Positions 26,506-34,274 of a DNA stretch of 57,190 bases are shown in pieces (position 1 is the first letter of the stretch; each line of letters opens with the position of its first letter). Under the pieces are notes generated by a model. That model saw only the letters and a list, made by a program, of their open reading frames with translations, was not told the DNA's origin and did not search any database. Origin of the DNA: Nocardia asiatica NBRC 100129 (GTDB lineage: Bacteria > Actinomycetota > Actinomycetes > Mycobacteriales > Mycobacteriaceae); contig NZ_BAFS01000293.1 of NCBI RefSeq assembly GCF_000308415.1, positions 1 to 57,190 on the forward strand, given 5' to 3'. The position numbers were made by a program, and so were the translations under genes.

Positions 26506-27545
26506 CAGGCCGATCCGCCCGTAGCAGCGTTTCGCTATTCACGAGGCAACTGGACAGTATGCCTGCACCCGGACGAGGTCGCCAGCATCGCCACGGCGAC
26601 TGAGGTCGACGCCGACACGATCGTCGCGATGACGCTGGCCCGCTATGACAACACCGCCTTGTCATTGGATCGCCGCAAACGCGGAGTCGTCGCGAAATTC
26701 CCGTGGGGCCGCAGCCGCGGATCCCGCTACTGCCCGCACTGCCTCGATGAATTTCAGGGCCGGTGGCAACTGCAGTGGCCGCTGATCCGTGATGATCGTA
26801 TTTCGTTCACGGCCGCCGCGGCACAGCTGGGCACAACCATCGACGCGCTGCGCTACGTGATGGAACACCAGCCCGCGCCCGAAACACTGACGACCGCGCA
26901 ACGCCGCGCACGCAGCGTGCTCTTGGCGGCTGCCGAACAGGCGCTTCCCCGCCATATGTTCATCGAACTCTACCGATACCAGGGTCTGGGGTTGCAGGAG
27001 ATCGCCGGACGCTTCTCGGTCAGCAAATCGACGATCACCCGCCTAGCGCAGCTCTACGAGATCCCCCTCCGACGACCTGGCGGCCGGCAACGGTCCAAGA
27101 TCCCCGAGGACTGGTTGTGGTGCCAATACGTCACCCTCGGCCGAACCCTCCCGCAGGTCGCCGCCGCGGCCGGAATGAGCACCTCGGCGATCAGCCGCCG
27201 CGCCAAGAAGGCCGGAATTCCCATCCGATCCCCCGGCGGACCCAGCCATGCCGCAACCGCCGCCGTCGACGGCTACGAAATCCTACGACCAGCTATCGAC
27301 TCGGTCGCCGGATTCCACCGACTGAAGATCCTCGCGGCCACCGCCCGATACAAGACCTACGAATCTGCCGCAGCGGCAATCAACTCGGCCGCAACGACCT
27401 GTACTTCATCCTCATCGAAACAGAAGCCGACCTCGGCCATCACCTCCTCGACCGGATCGGCAGCACGACCAAGGTCCGGCTCGCTCCGCACGGACGCGAT
27501 GCTGTTGTCGCTATGCAATCGCTGCTCGCCACACGACCCGCCTGA
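26506..27545 (+). pseudogene. Broken TniQ-family gene
   Basis: Recognisable TniQ parts are present but damaged. There is no start codon or N-terminal P-L-P-G-E-S-type region. The frame opens at 26506 after a stop and reads V-C-L-H-P-D-E-V-A-S-I-A...M-T-L-A-R-Y-D-N-T-A-L-S-L-D, then the first zinc knuckle R-Y-C-P-H-C-L with W-Q-L-Q-W. The later cysteine pairs expected of TniQ are missing, so an internal deletion is likely. HTH-like segments follow (S-V-S-K-S-T-I-T-R-L; M-S-T-S-A-I-S-R-R-A). Near 27385 the coding sense shifts to another frame, continuing R-N-D-L-Y-F-I-L-I-E-T-E-A-D-L-G and ending at 27545. It is a target-selection protein of Tn7-like transposons when intact. Confidence 0.7.
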
Positions 27546-27746
27546 GCTGTTCCCGGGCCGAAGCCCTGCCCGTACCGGTTGCTTCCGAGCAACGACCACA
27601 CGAAGGTCTCATGCACTGCTTGGCCGAGGTTGCTCAGCAGACATACGGATCGACTCCTACTGCAAGACAACAACAATCCTGCGTCGCCCACACAACATCT
27701 CACCAGATCGCCGCCAGTTTGCGGAGGGGAGCAGACAACCCGGGTG

Positions 27747-27764
27747 TTCGAATGTATGTTCGAA
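27747..27764. promoter_or_regulatory. LexA (SOS) box-like palindrome
   Basis: Perfect-armed palindrome TTCGAA-TGTATG-TTCGAA, differing at one base from the actinobacterial LexA consensus TCGAAC-N4-GTTCGA. It lies 74 bp before the small LGFP ORF in the otherwise gene-free stretch 27546-27837, where I see nothing else. It could be the promoter of that ORF or a leftover of a lost DNA-damage-inducible gene. Confidence 0.5.
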
Positions 27765-27837
27765 GTTATGGCACCGACGAGGGGTGTCGCTCCCCTCCCA
27801 TCGAGGGGATGCAGCGCGACGAAGGAGTAAGCAAGCT

Positions 27838-28071
27838 ATGGCATGTCAGACCTTCCCACCGTCACCGTTCCAGGTCTGTGGCGCGATTCTCGACAAGTAC
27901 CTGCAAACCGGTGGCCCGAATGGATTCCTGCAGTTCCCGAAGTCCGACGAGCTCACCAACCCGGACGGATTCGGGCGAGAGGCTGGCGTCGAACTCACAC
28001 CTCACCGGCGCCGCGGAACTCATGGACGCGGCACCCGTGTTACGCCTGCTCCGCCGACCCCATCCTCATGA
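27838..28071 (+). pseudogene. Truncated LGFP-repeat protein
   Basis: 77 codons from ATG 27838, with GAAGGAG upstream. It contains one recognisable LGFP repeat (L-D-K-Y-L-Q-T-G-G-P-N-G-F-L-Q-F-P-K-S-D-E) and then runs into unrelated, Arg/Pro-rich residues. LGFP repeats normally occur in series in secreted, cell-wall-associated proteins of mycolic-acid bacteria. There is no signal peptide here and only one repeat remains, so this is likely a fragment cut by the arrival of the neighbouring genes. It could still be translated. Confidence 0.55.
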
Positions 28072-28125
28072 ACGCGGTCGAGACGAACTCGCCCTTGGCC
28101 AGGCCCGACCTCGCCAGCTCCCAAT

Positions 28126-29427
28126 TCACACCGCGGACGACGATGGGACGGACGGTTTGATTCGGACCATCGGTCGCAGGAAAATGATCACCACCATTGC
28201 AAGTCCCCCAGCGATGACCCAGATGGTCGACTCGATACCGATTCCTTCCGCCAACAGGCCAGCTAGCACAGCGCCGACCGGCAGGCTGGTCATGATGCAC
28301 ACTCGCGCTATCGCGTTAACTCTGCCGAGAACCGGGCGCGGAGTTATCCGCTGACGCAAAGTGACCAGGGATATGTTGACGAGTGGTGCGCTGAGGCCGA
28401 ACAGCACTTGAGCAAGACCGAACATCATCCAGCCCCCAAACACAGCGGAAAGGGCGAGCGCGGTTGCGCCGACGGTGATCAACGCTAGTCCGACTATCAC
28501 CGTCACCGGTTCGCCATACGACCGGTTGATCCGGGTGGTGAGCAGAGCACCGAGCAGCGCCGCCGCGCCCATGGTCCCGACCGCGAAGCCAAGCACTGAA
28601 GTAGAAAGGCGAAGCTCCTGCACCGCGAAAAGGAACTGCAAGGCATTGACGCCGGCGAGGAAGATATTGGAAGAGGCACCCGCGGCAATCAGCAAGCCCA
28701 ATACCCGATGGTTCCGGACAAACCGCAATCCTTCCAGCAGCTCCGCGCGAACACGGACGCGCGTGCCCGGTTCGTCACCGGATCGGGCCACCTTGGGCAC
28801 AAAAGCGATCATCACCGCGGCGATGGCAAAGCTGACAGCGTCGACTGCCAGAGCACTCGGCGCGGAGGCAGCCGCGACCAGCACGCCGGCCAAGGCCGGA
28901 CCGACCAGCTGGGCGGTCGAACGGCTCAGTTCGAGTCGACTGTTCGCCCAAGACAGACGCTGCGGCTCAACCAAGGACGGCACGATCGTCTGGTATGCCA
29001 CATCGAAGAACACCGCGAAGCAGCCAGTAGCAAAAGCGGCAACCAGCAAAACACCGACACTCAACTGGCCGGCCCACGCAAGGACGGGAATCAGGCCGAT
29101 CGAGACCGCGCGTAGCACGTTGCAGACGAACATGATTCGACGCTGATCGATCCGATCGACCCAGACCCCGGCGACGAGACCGAACAGCCCGATCGGCAAC
29201 CAACCAGCAGCGGTGAGGAATCCCATCGTCGTTGGTGAGGCATTCAGCACCAACACCGCCGTCAGCGGCAGTGCAACGAGGGTGATCTGGGACCCGAACA
29301 TCGACAATGTCTCACCGGCCCACAGCGGCCCGAATCCCGTCCGCCGGTCCTGCGCAGCGACCGCACTGTCGCCATCGACCGACGCACTGTCGCCATCGAC
29401 CGACGACGGATGTACCGCATCAGTCAT
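28126..29427 (-). CDS. MFS exporter of the nucleoside/peptide cluster
   Basis: 433 residues, ATG 29427, overlapping the upstream 2OG gene by 4 bp (ATGA). Twelve predicted TM helices; MFS loop 2-3 signature D-R-I-D-Q-R-R-I-M and A-G-V-W-V-D-R, similar to the enterobactin/macrolide-exporter-like MFS group. The first ~30 residues are hydrophilic and contain a seven-residue tandem duplication. As the last gene of the leftward run it probably exports the end product or gives self-resistance. The substrate is inferred from context only. Confidence 0.85.
   Translation of the reverse strand: MTDAVHPSSVDGDSASVDGDSAVAAQDRRTGFGPLWAGETLSMFGSQITLVALPLTAVLVLNASPTTMGFLTAAGWLPIGLFGLVAGVWVDRIDQRRIMFVCNVLRAVSIGLIPVLAWAGQLSVGVLLVAAFATGCFAVFFDVAYQTIVPSLVEPQRLSWANSRLELSRSTAQLVGPALAGVLVAAASAPSALAVDAVSFAIAAVMIAFVPKVARSGDEPGTRVRVRAELLEGLRFVRNHRVLGLLIAAGASSNIFLAGVNALQFLFAVQELRLSTSVLGFAVGTMGAAALLGALLTTRINRSYGEPVTVIVGLALITVGATALALSAVFGGWMMFGLAQVLFGLSAPLVNISLVTLRQRITPRPVLGRVNAIARVCIMTSLPVGAVLAGLLAEGIGIESTIWVIAGGLAMVVIIFLRPMVRIKPSVPSSSAV
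29363..29404 (-). repeat. 21-bp perfect tandem duplication in the MFS gene
   Basis: Two adjacent identical 21-bp units, each beginning GCACTGTCGCCATCGACC on the + strand. In frame this duplicates seven residues (S-V-D-G-D-S-A type) in the cytosolic N-terminal tail before the first TM helix. It is a recent slippage product and should not harm function. Confidence 0.9.
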
Positions 29428-30059
29428 CGATTCGTCCTCGTCTGGCGAAAAGTGATCGTGAGCGAGCGCCGTGGTGCACCGCCCGGTGCGATCTTTGCCA
29501 CGGTATGCCAGGAGGACTCCGAACGGACCAGGATCGCGCTGCTTCCCATCCTCGGCGGCAACGCTCGATGTAGGTCGGCTGGGTCGTTGGAGTTCAAGAT
29601 CAGCAACTGACCGCCGTCACGATCCGTCCAATTCTCGGTGAGGTAGAGAATCTGTGTAACGATCTTGTCCTCCTTGTCGACATGGGGCGCGAGCCAGTCG
29701 TTCCCGCGGTATTCCCACAGGTCCATACCCACCTCGGCACCACCCAGGTCGACACCGGTCAGCCGCTCTAGATTCCGTCGGTAATCCGAACCCGTGATCA
29801 CATCCGCCACGAATTGCCATGCTGGAGACACGCCACCCCAACTGGCGCCGCGCAACTCGGTGTGGGCGAATTGATACGGCTTCGCCCCCGTTTCACGGCC
29901 GGTTCGGATCAGCCGGAACTGCTCGAAATCGCGAACCAGGTCCGCCCCCAAGCTCTCCGGTAGCGCACGCCGAAGGTAGGCATGCGACCACGGATGGCGC
30001 TGCAACACACCATCGGTCAGCGTGGTGGCCAGCGCTGTATGTTCCTCCGTTGTCGGCAC
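29424..30059 (-). CDS. 2OG-Fe(II) oxygenase (cluster copy A)
   Basis: 211 residues. GTG 30059 is preferred because AGGGGAAG lies 7 bp upstream; the frame is open further but overlaps the HAD gene. Double-stranded beta-helix fold with facial triad H126-x-D128 (A-P-H-V-D-K-E-D) and H185 (S-S-W-H-T-V), and the 2OG-binding Arg in P-R-R-S-L-T-I-T-F-R. Prolyl-hydroxylase-like group. Together with copy B (30876-31523) it parallels the two 2OG oxygenases (PolD/PolK, NikI/NikM) that hydroxylate and then oxidatively shorten octosyl acid in polyoxin/nikkomycin biosynthesis. That role is inference from the whole gene set. Confidence 0.85.
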   Translation of the reverse strand: MPTTEEHTALATTLTDGVLQRHPWSHAYLRRALPESLGADLVRDFEQFRLIRTGRETGAKPYQFAHTELRGASWGGVSPAWQFVADVITGSDYRRNLERLTGVDLGGAEVGMDLWEYRGNDWLAPHVDKEDKIVTQILYLTENWTDRDGGQLLILNSNDPADLHRALPPRMGSSAILVRSESSWHTVAKIAPGGAPRRSLTITFRQTRTNR

Positions 30060-30118
30060 GTGCGTCTTCCCCTGTTCGTTCGATGGAATCTCGTCGTACT
30101 GGCCTGGCCGCGCACACA

Positions 30119-30886
30119 TCACGCCTGCTGCGGTACACCTGGTGCCAGCGCGCGGAGCGGTTCGAGGCTTCGCCATCGCGGAACGAGTGGCCCGTCCCGT
30201 GGGGGCCACTCCCCGTCGTGCTCACCGCCTCGGTCTAACAGGACCGGGCGAAGCCCATGCTGATACGGTCCGAGGACATCACAATCTAATTGGTCGCCGA
30301 TGAAGGCCAACTGTGCCGGCGGGAACCCGGCAGCATCGATTACCTCGGCAAACATCCTGCGGTGAGGTTTGCGGGCTCCAACCTCACACGAGATGACCAT
30401 CGCCTGCGGATGCAACCGCTTGGGCAACAACGCGTGTAGTTTTTCCGCGAGGTCGGGTGAGGCGTTCGAACACAGCACCCAAGTCATGCCCGAAGCGGTC
30501 ACAGCGTCAAGTGCGTCCACAACGTCGGGATACAGCACGATCTCCCGCTGAACCAGAACCTGTTCGAGTCGGATCTGTAGAGCGTCGTCATAGTGGACCC
30601 CCGCGTAGTTTGCCGCCGCCGCCCACGCGTCGTACTGCCACCGACGGTACTCATCGACATGCGGCCTGTACGGAAACTGCTCACTACCGAGTCCGCCCTC
30701 CACTAGAGCGACCAAACGCCTGGTATCTATCGCCTTGCGGTCTGGAGCGAGCTGATACAGCACCTCCGCCGGGCTACCGACAGTCCCCGCTCGCCACATA
30801 CCGAGCGTTCGGAAGAAATCAAAGACGACGACCCGCACCGAGTCCCAAGACGCGTACCCCACAGCCTCGATCGGATCAGCAGACAC
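30119..30886 (-). CDS. HAD-superfamily phosphatase
   Basis: 255 residues. GTG 30886 chosen for the AGGAGGG six bases upstream; it overlaps the preceding oxygenase gene by 11 bp. Motif I V-F-D-F-F-R-T (nucleophile D23), motif II L-C-S-N-A-S, motif III A-R-K-P-H, motif IV I-G-D-Q-L-D-C-D. C1-capped, haloacid-dehalogenase/phosphoglycolate-phosphatase type. In a nucleoside pathway with cryptic phosphates it could remove one of them, next to the tyrosine-phosphatase-fold protein. Substrate not known. Confidence 0.85.
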   Translation of the reverse strand: MSADPIEAVGYASWDSVRVVVFDFFRTLGMWRAGTVGSPAEVLYQLAPDRKAIDTRRLVALVEGGLGSEQFPYRPHVDEYRRWQYDAWAAAANYAGVHYDDALQIRLEQVLVQREIVLYPDVVDALDAVTASGMTWVLCSNASPDLAEKLHALLPKRLHPQAMVISCEVGARKPHRRMFAEVIDAAGFPPAQLAFIGDQLDCDVLGPYQHGLRPVLLDRGGEHDGEWPPRDGPLVPRWRSLEPLRALAPGVPQQA

Positions 30887-31523
30887 TGTGACCCTCCTGG
30901 TCCCGATAGCCGTGCACGAGCAAGGCCCGCCTCGGGAGCGGACACGAACCCGATACAGGCAACACCTCATGCCATGAGTCGTCGCTGCGGGCGAACGCCA
31001 CCGATACGCCGGGCCCCGGCAGAAAGTGCACAGCCGGTTCAGGAGTGTCCGGCCCGTCGTACAGGGCGAGCCCACCGCCCCATGCTGTCTGCCACTCCGG
31101 GCACAAATAGATGTTCTGGGAGAACAGTTTGTGCGCGCGATCGGTGTGCCGTGACATCCCCGCACCGCTGGTGTACTCGCTCAGCCTTACCTCCCACCCG
31201 GATGATGGGGTCTCCAGACCGAGTATGGATGCCATCGCGTCCCCATAGGCGGGGTCGACCACTGCGGCGACCAAGTCGCGCCAGCACTGTGGCAGCTCGG
31301 ACAGATGCGGTGACGGCCCCTGCATGTCATAGAGAGTGGCGGTTCGGACGGCGTAGGACTTGTCACCACCCGGCCGTGACCGTCGGGCAGACAACAGACC
31401 CGAGGGAAATGTCTGCACCAGGTGCGCGACATCTGATTCGGGTATGAGCGCAAAATTTTCGTAGACGACGTGCCGGAAGGGGTGATCGTGGACTCGCATG
31501 GATCGGCGAGGGTCGAGAATCAT
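30876..31523 (-). CDS. 2OG-Fe(II) oxygenase (cluster copy B)
   Basis: 215 residues from ATG 31523, 7 bp after the caspase-like gene (a second ATG lies at 31499). Facial triad H126-x-D128 (S-R-H-T-D-R-A) and H185 (S-W-H-E-V), with an Arg in P-R-R-A-L-L-V-H-G-Y-R for 2OG. The three ligands fall at the same residue numbers as in copy A, although sequences differ widely, so the two are probably ancient paralogues with successive roles. Likely acts on the octosyl-acid-type nucleoside; peptide hydroxylation is the alternative. Confidence 0.85.
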   Translation of the reverse strand: MILDPRRSMRVHDHPFRHVVYENFALIPESDVAHLVQTFPSGLLSARRSRPGGDKSYAVRTATLYDMQGPSPHLSELPQCWRDLVAAVVDPAYGDAMASILGLETPSSGWEVRLSEYTSGAGMSRHTDRAHKLFSQNIYLCPEWQTAWGGGLALYDGPDTPEPAVHFLPGPGVSVAFARSDDSWHEVLPVSGSCPLPRRALLVHGYRDQEGHSVC

Positions 31524-31530
31524 AATCTGA

Positions 31531-33318
31531 TCACCGGACCTTCATACGGGTGCGCCACGTCCAGATATGAGCGCCGACGATGGCGACAACCCGCACTGTA
31601 TGCAGCTGATCGGTCACTTGGGCAGGCACGGTAATCGGCAGGAGAGCAGACGATTCGAGGACCGTCTGCTGCGACTGCTGCCTGCTCTGTGCGCCCTTGA
31701 AATCGGTTGTCCATACCACGTGGGCTGATTCCCCTCGGGCGGTCTCAAAGCTCACCAGCAGCCCGTGCCCACCATCATTCGCCTGCTCAAAACTGACATG
31801 TATGCGTCCTGGGCTCAGCCCCTGTGGTTCGAGCCGTCGGCATGCACAGTGTGGGCAGTCGTAGCGGCGGAATGCGGTGGCGGACAGAGCGTCAGCCAGC
31901 GTGGAGACACGTAAGGCGCTTCCGCACAACTCGCACAACTCGTCGATCACCTCGCTGCTGTTGACCCACAGCCCTGAGGTAGCCACTCGGCAGGGGTCTA
32001 TGGATGGAATCGAAGCGAACGCCCGACCCACCGATCCCGCCCAACGATCGAGCAGGTCTCCCTTCTGGCCCGCGGGACTCGGCTCGCTTCCCAATCCGTG
32101 TTCACTGCCCATGCTGAGATTGCGCATCGATGACCACGTATTCGCCTCATAGGCGGTACTGATTTCGTTGAGTTCTTTCCGGATTTCGTGGGCGCCGGCT
32201 TCGGGGGGTTGCGCCCGCAGTGCCAGGTCCAGCTGGGTCCGAGTGAGTCGTACTCGATCCAGGATCGCCTGATGGTGGGCTAGGATATCCGGGTTCGGAC
32301 TCCATCGTTCGACCAGCGTGAAATCCGATGGACTGACCCCGAGGGGAAGCACCATATGTCGTCCGCCGTAGACCGCTGTAATTCCTGGCGCAACCCGCAC
32401 CTGCGGTCCTCGGCGCACCGCCGTCAGCTCTTCCCACCGTGCTTGGCGCATTTCGTCGGACAGCCGGTGGACCACCACGCTGTCAGAGGCGGCGACAGCG
32501 GGTTGCTCACCGGCCGAGGCTCGAGTCCCGACGATGCGGAAGCGGGCGGTACCTCGCCCGGAGACATCGTCGAGATAGCTGCGCAATGCACCCAACGGTG
32601 CTGTGCTGAGAAGAGCGCTCAGCCCTTCGGTAACCGCCGCAGAGACTTGGGCATTGCCGATCGGGGCTACGATCGCCCGCGGATATCCATCTGCCAACCC
32701 GACGACGACGTTTGTCGTTGTCCGATAAGCGGGCTCGACGAGCGTGCCCGCTTTGCAGCTGACGATGACGACCTCACACGCACGAACCTGATGGCACAAG
32801 ATCACGGTTACCGAGCCCGATGCTCGCTTGCAGCGCACCCCAGCTCGGCAGCCGAACTCCAGATCAGACTTTGCATCAAGGTCTCGTTCGACATCGGTGT
32901 ACAGCCCGCACACCACCAGCTCGCCCAGATTGAGGTGGCCGCCATCACCGTGCGCTACGACAGCCAGCCGGCGAACGCCGTCACGCAGCAGGATGTCCTG
33001 TAGCTCGGCTGGAGGAGTACTCAGGGCGACCCCGTCCAAGGCATATCGCCCGTGGATCGCATCGATCAGCAGCGAGTCGTGTTTCCACCACTGGCGTTCG
33101 TCCGCGGAATCCTTAGCCCTGGCAAAGTCGGTAGCCTGCCTTCCAACGCCCACCAGTCCGTCGTCCGGATGATCCGGATCGTTGTAGGACACAAACGCCG
33201 GCGCTTCCCTTGCCTGGGCCGTGTCGTCGAACCATTCATCGGGAGCGACGAATCCGTACACGGCCGCTACCGATTGCCACCGGGGCGCACGCAGCACCAC
33301 CTGCTGGCTCTCTATCAC
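31531..33318 (-). CDS. Caspase/CHAT-like cysteine peptidase with zinc ribbon
   Basis: 595 residues, GTG 33318 behind AGGAGGAG. The N-terminal half looks like a clan CD (CHAT/caspase-fold) peptidase: V-V-A-H-G-D-G-G-H-L-N-L-G (putative catalytic H123, HGxG-like) and, after a beta strand, V-V-I-V-S-C-K-A-G (putative C188). The helical middle (about 340-440) contains no motif I know. A zinc ribbon has C462-x2-C465 and C488-x2-C491 (plus C493), followed by an Ig-like beta region with I-H-V-S-F-E and W-R-T-R at the end. It is the first gene after the 30-residue peptide. I infer that it processes that peptide and may join it to an amine. The family is unnamed to me; the His/Cys assignment rests on motif reading only. 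Confidence 0.65.
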   Translation of the reverse strand: MIESQQVVLRAPRWQSVAAVYGFVAPDEWFDDTAQAREAPAFVSYNDPDHPDDGLVGVGRQATDFARAKDSADERQWWKHDSLLIDAIHGRYALDGVALSTPPAELQDILLRDGVRRLAVVAHGDGGHLNLGELVVCGLYTDVERDLDAKSDLEFGCRAGVRCKRASGSVTVILCHQVRACEVVIVSCKAGTLVEPAYRTTTNVVVGLADGYPRAIVAPIGNAQVSAAVTEGLSALLSTAPLGALRSYLDDVSGRGTARFRIVGTRASAGEQPAVAASDSVVVHRLSDEMRQARWEELTAVRRGPQVRVAPGITAVYGGRHMVLPLGVSPSDFTLVERWSPNPDILAHHQAILDRVRLTRTQLDLALRAQPPEAGAHEIRKELNEISTAYEANTWSSMRNLSMGSEHGLGSEPSPAGQKGDLLDRWAGSVGRAFASIPSIDPCRVATSGLWVNSSEVIDELCELCGSALRVSTLADALSATAFRRYDCPHCACRRLEPQGLSPGRIHVSFEQANDGGHGLLVSFETARGESAHVVWTTDFKGAQSRQQSQQTVLESSALLPITVPAQVTDQLHTVRVVAIVGAHIWTWRTRMKVR

Positions 33319-33367
33319 CGTCGACTCCTCCTAGGCTGTGGCTGACGGACACGTCGTTGACAAGGCG

Positions 33368-33410
33368 TGACGTACGGCCGGCCGCTCGACAAGCACCCGG
33401 CCGTACGTCA
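33368..33410 (-). terminator. Strong stem-loop between peptide gene and protease gene
   Basis: Perfect 14-bp inverted repeat TGACGTACGGCCGG / CCGGCCGTACGTCA with a 15-nt loop. It begins 39 bp after the peptide stop and ends 50 bp before the protease start. There is no U-run on the transcribed strand. Such hairpins in RiPP operons commonly act as partial terminators or 3' stabilisers, giving more precursor mRNA than enzyme mRNA. Confidence 0.75.
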
Positions 33411-33448
33411 TCCCCGAGCATTCGCTACGAGGATCAGAGCCGCCTCTT

Positions 33449-33541
33449 TCAGGCGTCCCAGTCGGCCAGCACGCTGCCGGTGTTGATCTCGTCCCAGTCA
33501 GCCAAGATGCCGCCTTCGACGACTTCGCTCCATTCAGACAT
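33449..33541 (-). CDS. 30-residue putative precursor peptide with two LADWD motifs
   Basis: ATG 33541 with AAAGGAGGT six bases upstream, the best Shine-Dalgarno in the island. The peptide begins MSEWSEVVEGG and is acidic (no Lys, Arg or Cys). An eight-residue element occurs twice with a 12-residue period: G-G-I-LADWD (10-17) and G-S-V-LADWD (22-29), with a single Ala after the second. Cleavage after both Asp residues would release a 12-mer ending in Asp. The strong RBS, own downstream hairpin and position inside an enzyme operon make a RiPP-type precursor or peptide scaffold likely. It matches no RiPP class I know. A small antitoxin-like or structural peptide is the alternative. Confidence 0.75.
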   Translation of the reverse strand: MSEWSEVVEGGILADWDEINTGSVLADWDA

Positions 33542-33611
33542 TGCTCTACCTCCTTTCCTCACCTAGTCGTTGTCCGACAAAGCCGGACCTTCTCTACCCG
33601 ACTGTTCGCAG

Positions 33612-34274
33612 CTATCTCGAACAGTCGGAAGCATTCGGCTGCGGCCGCACCGTTCCCACGGGGCCGTTGGCAGCGCGGGTATCACAAGCAGCCGTCTCGG
33701 ATTCGGCCAGTAGTCGCAGCATCTGTCTGCTCGCGCTTCGGTCGCGCAGGCGAACCACCGGAACACTCGAGGACTCGATCGCGGTGACCATGCCTGGCAG
33801 CACACGAGCGCGGAAGCGCAGGATGAACCATGCGAACGACAGCGGCTTATCAGCTGTCTGTCGTCCACCATCCAGAGATCGCATGTAATGAGGCAGATCC
33901 TCGGTCGCTGTTCTGCGGTATCGCAGGAGCCGACGCAGATAGCCAGTCAGGCACAACACTGGATGACGATCGATGACGATCACGGCATTTGCCCTCGGCA
34001 GTCGATCCTGAAGGGTGGATGCGTGGTTTCCGTCAACGATCCACGACTCCCGCGCGCAGAGTGCGAGGACCTGCTCTCGCCAATCCTGTACTGACGGCTC
34101 GGACCAGCTCGGCCCGAAATACAGGTCGTCCAGCGCGTACACGGGCAGATCGCGCAGTTCGCCGAGGCGGCCGGCCAGGGTCGACTTCCCGGAGCCTGGA
34201 CAGCCCACTACGAGAATCCGCGTGGCCTCCCGGATCAGCCGCACATTCGCCAAATCGTGGCGCGGAATTGTCAC
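33612..34274 (-). CDS. P-loop kinase (adenylate-kinase/topology-modulation-like)
   Basis: 220 residues. The second of two adjacent GTGs (34274) is favoured: GGAGGG is well spaced and it overlaps the aminotransferase stop (GTGA). Walker A G-C-P-G-S-G-K-S-T (24-32), then L-D-D-L-Y-F-G-P-S-W and W-I-V-D-G-N-H-A-S, the pattern of FlaR/topology-modulation-type small-molecule kinases. Polyoxin/nikkomycin pathways include a cryptic 2'-phosphorylation of the nucleoside, and this protein is a natural candidate for that step here (inference). The 70-bp gap downstream holds a weak 5-bp hairpin (33572-33588) and the peptide RBS. Confidence 0.8.
   Translation of the reverse strand: MTIPRHDLANVRLIREATRILVVGCPGSGKSTLAGRLGELRDLPVYALDDLYFGPSWSEPSVQDWREQVLALCARESWIVDGNHASTLQDRLPRANAVIVIDRHPVLCLTGYLRRLLRYRRTATEDLPHYMRSLDGGRQTADKPLSFAWFILRFRARVLPGMVTAIESSSVPVVRLRDRSASRQMLRLLAESETAACDTRAANGPVGTVRPQPNASDCSR

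Noticed and set aside
33449..33541. Precursor of a lanthipeptide, lasso peptide, thiopeptide or sactipeptide
   Set aside because: No Cys in the peptide, and no LanM/LanB, lasso cyclase, YcaO or SPASM-type maturase in the cluster. The radical SAM protein lacks a visible SPASM domain.
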